DNA of 46,765 bases from Planctomycetales bacterium. Lineage in GTDB: Bacteria; Planctomycetota; Planctomycetia; Pirellulales; Pirellulaceae. This document shows, piece after piece, positions 42,377 to 46,765 of this stretch. Numbering within the stretch: position 1 is the first letter of the stretch; each line of letters opens with the position of its first letter. Position numbers and translations under genes: made by a program. Under the pieces are notes generated by a model that saw only the letters and a list, made by a program, of their open reading frames with translations, was not told the DNA's origin and did not search any database. The stretch covers positions 1-46,765 of the forward strand of contig JAGQOY010000030.1 of the NCBI GenBank assembly GCA_020427005.1, written 5' to 3'.

Positions 42377-45291
42377 TTGGTAAGTGCTACATCCAAGTTC
42401 AGTATGGCACTGGCAACAATCGTCAAAGCAGAGTGCTGTAGTTTCTGATTCTCTAAGTCAACTTCTGAAGACGGTAGGGAGGAGGTCTGCATAACACGTT
42501 CATACAATCCTGAAAGTACATCCAACATTTCGTCTTCATTTCCCACAATGGCGGCCGACTCTAACATAAACCTTATACAATCCCGAAGATGGACTCTTTC
42601 CGCTCCTGCATTGGTCAGAGCATGTTCGGCTAGCCGAGAAGCACACTCCGTGAATACTGGATCGTTGAGGGTCACCAGGGCTTGCAATGGCGTGTTCGTA
42701 GGAATTCGCCTAGCACTACACACATCGCGAGTTGGTGTATCAAAGGTAAGAAATGATGGGTAAGGACTAGTGCGCTTCCAATAGGTATAGACAGCGCGAC
42801 GATATCGATCCTGACCTTCTGCAGTCACCCAATCCGAACCATTATAGACTGTCTGCCAAATACCGTCGGGTTGAGGTGGCATTACAGATGGACCACCGAT
42901 CTTGGGGTTCAGTAGGCCACTGATTCGCAGAGCGTTATCGCGAATCATTTCCGCACTTAATCGAGTTCTAGAACCTCGGGATAACCAAATGTTCTGCGGA
43001 TCCAAACGATAGGAGGTGGCATCACCAGCGTTAGTTTGACGATAGGTACCAGACAATACGATTTCGCGAAGCATTGGCTTCAGTTTCCAACTATATTGCT
43101 CGCGATGCTGCCATGCAAGATAATCGAGCAATGGTAGGTTCGAAGGTGGAGTACCGCTGGATCCAAAATCTTCAGTCGTTTCAACGATCCCTCTACCAAA
43201 AAGTGTTGCCCATACCCGATTGGCCCATACTCGAGCAGCCAGCGGATTGTCTTGGCTGACCAGCCATTGCGCGAATTGCAAACGATTCTGCACTGGCTGT
43301 TGTGAACGCTGCGCAAAATAGTTTGGTAAGGATCCTTGCACCGTTTCCTGTTCAGGCTGAAGCCAGTTTCCACGAACAAACAAGTGAGTGTGGCGCTCGC
43401 CTTGATTGGTACGCTGTTGCATAATTGGATACTGCGCTCCCTTTTGCTTGCGGACAAAGGAATCAGCATCCGCTAACTTTTCATCCAATGACTTGAGCTC
43501 GGGCGAAACAAGTAGTTCTTGCCAACGCGGTGAGGAAGAAGTCGAAATCCGTAGGTGGCGAACGTATGTCGCCAAACTACCAGCTACTTCCCCCTTTTGT
43601 TTCAGCGTCAAACGCACTCTTTGTTTGCCCGCAAACGCGACTCGCGGCACAAACACGCACCAACGCGTTTCGTACAGTTTTGGATATCCGCCAAAACCAG
43701 CTGCATTGTCCTCTAAAGCATCCGTGGGTCTGAATGGTCCTGCAATATAATCTGCAAAAACATCGCCGAGGTCCTGCGTCTTCCAGCTACCATCTTCGTT
43801 CTTGATTTGTACTACCAGTTGAGTTAACAAAGCGCCTTGCTCGGCAACAGCAAGGGGTTCGGGTAAACTGGGCAGAATATCGATTTTCAGAGCCGCCAGG
43901 TCAAAGCAATTTAGATCTAACTGGTATTCAACTCCTACAGGAAACGTGCCTGAGGCGGCCAGGATGTCCGTGTCGTTGACAACTAATTCTCCAGAATTGG
44001 ACGACGCCTCTAAAACCTCTGGAGATTGCCAAGTCAATTCTCGCGCTAATTGACTCCCCAACTCATTGCGTTGTTTCAAAAGTTGAGTTCGTTGCTCATA
44101 CAGGCGATACAACTCGTCCCAAGAGGATGTGTCGTCAGAGAGTGTGATAGTAGGGAAATCACTTTGCAAATCGCAATCCTCAGTATTGTTGAATAGAGCC
44201 AAGCAACGATAGTAATCTCTTTGCTCGTAAGGATCGTAAGGATGTGGGTGACATTGTACGCATCCAAATGTTGTCGCTTGCCATGTCGTCCAAGTCGTAT
44301 TGACACGATCAATTACTGCCGACAGGCGGTACTCTTCGTCATCGGTACCACCTTCAGTATTCGTTTGGGTATTGCGATGGTAGCCTGTGGCAATCAAATC
44401 GCTTGACGTGGGATCGGACAACAAGTCACCCGCCAATTGTTTTATTGTGAATTGATCGTAGGCCATGTCTTGGTTGAAAGCTTGAATGACCCAATCTCGA
44501 AATGGCCACATGTCACGGTGCGGATCTTTTTCAAACCCCTGAGTATCCGCGTATCGAGCTAGGTCAAGCCAAACTGCCGCCCAACGTTCTCCGAAGTGAG
44601 GACTGGCCAACAATCTGTCAACCTCAGCAGCGTAACATTCCTCTAATCCAGCTTTGTTAGAAGATTGGCCACAGGATGCTAAAAAAGATTGCCTTTCCAA
44701 ATTGCTCGGTGGTAGGCCAATCAAATCAAAGGAGACACGACGTAACCATTGTTCATTGCTGGCTGGCGAAGATTGGGAAAGACCGTGAGATTGCAGTTCC
44801 CGCTGAACAAGCCGATCGATCATTGAGTCGAATTCTGGATGCTGCTTCGAAGCCACTGACGAAGCTTCTATATCACTAGGTGGAAAGAGAGGTGCAACAG
44901 ACCAATGCTCCCCCCAAACCGCCCCTTGTTCAATCCACTTCGTCAATATATCAATTTCGGCCTTGGTTAAAGCGGTTTCACTTTCACCAGGAGGTGGCAT
45001 CCGTAATTCGTCATCATCCGAGCTAACTCGCGAGATGAGTTCCGACTCTTCCGCATTGCCTGGTGTTACGATCCAACCCTCAGGTGGCAATACTTTTTCG
45101 GCATAAACAAATGACACATCGCCAGCTTGCTTAACTCCCCCGTGACAGCTAATACAATTGGCAGCAAAAATAGGGCGTACCTGAGAATTGAAATTGATTT
45201 TTTCTTGACCATGTAGGTCATTACAAGTCAAAACCAAAGTCAGACAGATATTGGCATAGACGACTAGCCCCGTACGCTGAACACGATTCAT
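42373..45291 (-). CDS. Planctomycete cytochrome c-like protein with DUF1549 and DUF1553 domains
   Basis: A 972-residue secreted protein. After a signal peptide (about residues 1-28) comes a PSCyt1 domain with heme-binding CISCH at 46-50. DUF1549 follows (FGERWAAVWLDLARYADTQGFE) and carries a second CxxCH, in FGCVQCHPHPYDPYE. A middle region of predicted strands separates it from DUF1553 (PSD1), recognised by WVSQDN-type text QFAQWLVSQDNPLAARVWANR, LREIVLSGTYRQ and RLSAEMIRDNALRISGLL. The family is expanded in planctomycetes and thought to act at the cell envelope; the substrate is unknown. The ATG at 45291 starts the signal peptide; an upstream start at 45408 would add 39 residues in front of it and is unlikely. 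Confidence 0.92.
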   Translation of the reverse strand: MNRVQRTGLVVYANICLTLVLTCNDLHGQEKINFNSQVRPIFAANCISCHGGVKQAGDVSFVYAEKVLPPEGWIVTPGNAEESELISRVSSDDDELRMPPPGESETALTKAEIDILTKWIEQGAVWGEHWSVAPLFPPSDIEASSVASKQHPEFDSMIDRLVQRELQSHGLSQSSPASNEQWLRRVSFDLIGLPPSNLERQSFLASCGQSSNKAGLEECYAAEVDRLLASPHFGERWAAVWLDLARYADTQGFEKDPHRDMWPFRDWVIQAFNQDMAYDQFTIKQLAGDLLSDPTSSDLIATGYHRNTQTNTEGGTDDEEYRLSAVIDRVNTTWTTWQATTFGCVQCHPHPYDPYEQRDYYRCLALFNNTEDCDLQSDFPTITLSDDTSSWDELYRLYEQRTQLLKQRNELGSQLARELTWQSPEVLEASSNSGELVVNDTDILAASGTFPVGVEYQLDLNCFDLAALKIDILPSLPEPLAVAEQGALLTQLVVQIKNEDGSWKTQDLGDVFADYIAGPFRPTDALEDNAAGFGGYPKLYETRWCVFVPRVAFAGKQRVRLTLKQKGEVAGSLATYVRHLRISTSSSPRWQELLVSPELKSLDEKLADADSFVRKQKGAQYPIMQQRTNQGERHTHLFVRGNWLQPEQETVQGSLPNYFAQRSQQPVQNRLQFAQWLVSQDNPLAARVWANRVWATLFGRGIVETTEDFGSSGTPPSNLPLLDYLAWQHREQYSWKLKPMLREIVLSGTYRQTNAGDATSYRLDPQNIWLSRGSRTRLSAEMIRDNALRISGLLNPKIGGPSVMPPQPDGIWQTVYNGSDWVTAEGQDRYRRAVYTYWKRTSPYPSFLTFDTPTRDVCSARRIPTNTPLQALVTLNDPVFTECASRLAEHALTNAGAERVHLRDCIRFMLESAAIVGNEDEMLDVLSGLYERVMQTSSLPSSEVDLENQKLQHSALTIVASAILNLDVALTK

Positions 45292-45640
45292 GAGACGGAC
45301 TGCTTTCGAAATCGGGACGCCGTGCAGTGAGAAAAATGGAGGGAGGGATTCGAGGTCAATGAGCTCACATTGACACACGTTTAAGACTTCATTGTATCCC
45401 GATCGCAATCGAATTGTACGACTGCGTCCATTTGTCCGTTCCCAAGAAGGTAGGTTTTAGGAATGTCTGCGAATGATTAACCTGTTGGCGGTTGTTTCCA
45501 GAGACAGTAAAAAATCAATTGTAAAGGTTGGAATCTGCAACACTTTTGCGGTGCCGAGATTAGACGCCAATCTAGCCTAAAACGCCGAGCCTCCTTGCAG
45601 GGCGACGAGTGAATCATATTGCATAGCTTTGTAGACTAGA
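45292..45640. other. Intergenic region upstream of the PSCyt1/PSD1 gene
   Basis: About 350 bases without a supported gene between the PSCyt1/PSD1 start and the stop of the 84-residue protein gene. I see no convincing promoter, terminator or repeat. Confidence 0.4.
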
Positions 45641-45895
45641 CTAGGAAGCTACCAAACTAGCATCTTGTTCCAACGAATTGGGACTCTTGGAACGACGCGT
45701 TCTATGTTCAGTCTGTGGTGTGCTCTGATTCAAATGCCCCAATAACAACTCCAATTCCTGGCGACGCTTTGTTCCCTCACGTGCGCGAGAAAGTCTTTCC
45801 TCATTCGTCCAATGAGATTTGATGGCAGTTACTCTTTCACGAATTGTTCCGATTTGAATTATGGACTCTTCTTGAACACTGACTTTGCTTGTCAT
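45641..45895 (-). CDS. Conserved-looking small hypothetical protein (84 residues)
   Basis: A short, charged, probably cytosolic protein with no membrane segment. The N-terminal 50 residues (VQEESIIQIGTIRERVTAI followed by WTNEERLSRAREGTKRRQELE) are predicted helical and Glu/Arg-rich; the C-terminal 30 residues are polar and likely disordered. The coding call is supported by a strong Shine-Dalgarno, AAGGAGCAGGAAG directly before the ATG. I recognise no named family; its makeup resembles other small planctomycete proteins of unknown role. Confidence 0.6.
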   Translation of the reverse strand: MTSKVSVQEESIIQIGTIRERVTAIKSHWTNEERLSRAREGTKRRQELELLLGHLNQSTPQTEHRTRRSKSPNSLEQDASLVAS

Positions 45896-46373
45896 CTTCC
45901 TGCTCCTTTTTGGTCACTCACCATCTATTGCGGCCGACTGCGGCACGCGAGTGTCTAAATGCAACGATTGTGCCAAAAATCCGGAATCGGAGTCCCGAAT
46001 ACGCGAAACTGACTTTAAGCCGTTGATACATAGCAGTTTGGGGAAACAAGTGACATTCGTAGCCGACCAGTTCTTCCTTGTCATTTTTTCGGTGAGATTG
46101 AACTTAATTCAATCAATTCGACATTTGCGTCTCAAATTGCAACATTGAATCCCATCCAATTTGACTCCGATCAGGAATCTTTCCACCCATAGGCATGGTT
46201 TTCTGGGGTGGGGTCTAACAACCCAAGTAATGTCTGAATTTGAATTCCCGAGCTAAGAAGTTCAAGCCTATGTGAGAATATTCCGATTACAACGATTATT
46301 CGACGCAGTTTGAACATTGCGTCGGAACTCCGAGCTGTAGGTCGAACCAAGTGTTCAGGAAGAGACGGCCACG
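45896..46373. other. Intergenic region between the small protein and the TPR lipoprotein gene
   Basis: About 480 bases between divergent genes. It holds a perfect 7+7 inverted repeat GATTGAA-CTTAA-TTCAATC at 46096-46114, an operator-like element. A minus-strand open frame at 46171-46536 overlaps the lipoprotein gene and has no recognisable content, so it is not called. Confidence 0.4.
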
Positions 46374-46765
46374 ATGGATAAAAGAAAACGACGATTATGG
46401 ATCGGGCTTGCAATGTCTTTGATGGGGCTTTCCATAACAGGTTGCAAATCCGCCGGCATGCCAAGTTGGTTTTCAAAGGATCCACTTGCGTCGAATCAAT
46501 CGCTGACTGAAAACTCGTTTGCGACCAGCCTCTCAAATACTGGCAAGGGAATAACGAATCAATTCAAAACGATGGGATCAGCGGTCTCAAGTGCTGTTGG
46601 AAAGGCAAAAGATGCGGTAACGGCTCCGTTCGTTCAGCAAAATACTGATGAATCTGATCCGCTAAGTCTTAACAATATGCCAGGAGATCTCGGGCCCGAA
46701 ATCTGGGTGGCAAATGGGCAGCTCTATGAGGCACAAGGAAACTTTGTTAAGGCACTTGATAATTA
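46374..46765 (+). CDS. TPR-containing lipoprotein, partial at window end
   Basis: The first 130 codons of a plus-strand gene that runs past the window end without a stop. The signal peptide starts MDKRKRRLWIGLAMSLMGL and ends in the lipobox ITGC, so the mature protein would be membrane-anchored through Cys24. A Ser/Thr-rich linker follows, with helical text KTMGSAVSSAVGKAKDAV. The last visible residues, EIWVANGQLYEAQGNFVKALDN, match the first half of a tetratricopeptide repeat (Trp, Gly, Tyr, Gly, Ala spacing). TPR lipoproteins usually serve as scaffolds at the cell envelope. A purine-rich GGAAGAGA lies 9-16 bases before the ATG. Confidence 0.75.
   Translation, partial: MDKRKRRLWIGLAMSLMGLSITGCKSAGMPSWFSKDPLASNQSLTENSFATSLSNTGKGITNQFKTMGSAVSSAVGKAKDAVTAPFVQQNTDESDPLSLNNMPGDLGPEIWVANGQLYEAQGNFVKALDN

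Noticed and set aside
46171..46536. 121-codon minus-strand open frame near the window end
   Set aside because: It overlaps the signal peptide and linker of the well-formed lipoprotein gene on the plus strand.

Overview
The window looks like a chromosomal segment from a planctomycete, probably of the Pirellulaceae type. The support is a planctomycete-style gene pair (cytochrome-c-like/DUF1549/DUF1553 protein followed by a DUF1501 protein), a periplasmic sulfatase, a single-chain SecD-SecF fusion, an McsA/McsB protein-arginine kinase pair and several short membrane proteins without homologues I can name. No rRNA, tRNA, CRISPR array or transposase was found. Most genes are chromosomal housekeeping or catabolic genes and there is no clear sign of a mobile island.

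Layout. 0-6 kb: an aldo/keto reductase (-), then glycogen phosphorylase and 4-alpha-glucanotransferase (+), which together degrade glycogen. 6-10 kb: secDF and yajC (-), the accessory Sec translocon. 10-14 kb: a small operon of an SDR-like protein and a DUF2237 protein (-), a double-GNAT acetyltransferase (+) and nadC (-). 14-18 kb: a YeeE-type sulfur transporter half and a sulfatase (+), then two membrane proteins (-). 18-20 kb: mcsA-mcsB (-). 20-24 kb: trpE, a D-2-hydroxyacid dehydrogenase and a PaaK-like CoA ligase (+). 24-38 kb: a long minus-strand unit described below. 39-46.8 kb: RNase D (+), CinA-like amidohydrolase, DUF1501 and the PSCyt1/PSD1 protein (-), an 84-residue unknown (-) and the start of a TPR lipoprotein (+) that runs off the window.

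The main discovery is the 25.6-37.8 kb block. Read on the minus strand it encodes a GntR/FCD regulator, a D-apionate lactonase-like protein (ApnL), a Gfo/Idh/MocA dehydrogenase (ApsD-like), a RuBisCO-like protein (RLP, OiaT/OiaX-like), a four-carbon acid sugar kinase (OiaK-like), a D-apionate oxidoisomerase-like protein (ApnO), and a complete CUT2 sugar ABC transporter (lipoprotein, permease, ATPase, permease). This is the full set of parts for uptake and oxidative catabolism of D-apiose, the branched sugar of plant cell walls (rhamnogalacturonan II, apiogalacturonan): D-apiose to apionolactone, apionate, 3-oxo-isoapionate, its 4-phosphate, and finally RLP-catalysed carbon-carbon cleavage. The RLP keeps essentially all RuBisCO active-site residues. 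A perfect 12-bp palindrome sits just upstream of the regulator gene and a likely intrinsic terminator follows the phoH-like gene at the far end.

Several non-coding elements also stand out: a nested/alternative hairpin between glgP and malQ, a GNRA-capped structured leader before yeeE, a CRP-like TGTGA-N6-TCACA site before mcsA, three successive hairpins before rnd, and two candidate dispersed intergenic repeats. Assignments rest on reading motifs by eye; no database search was run.
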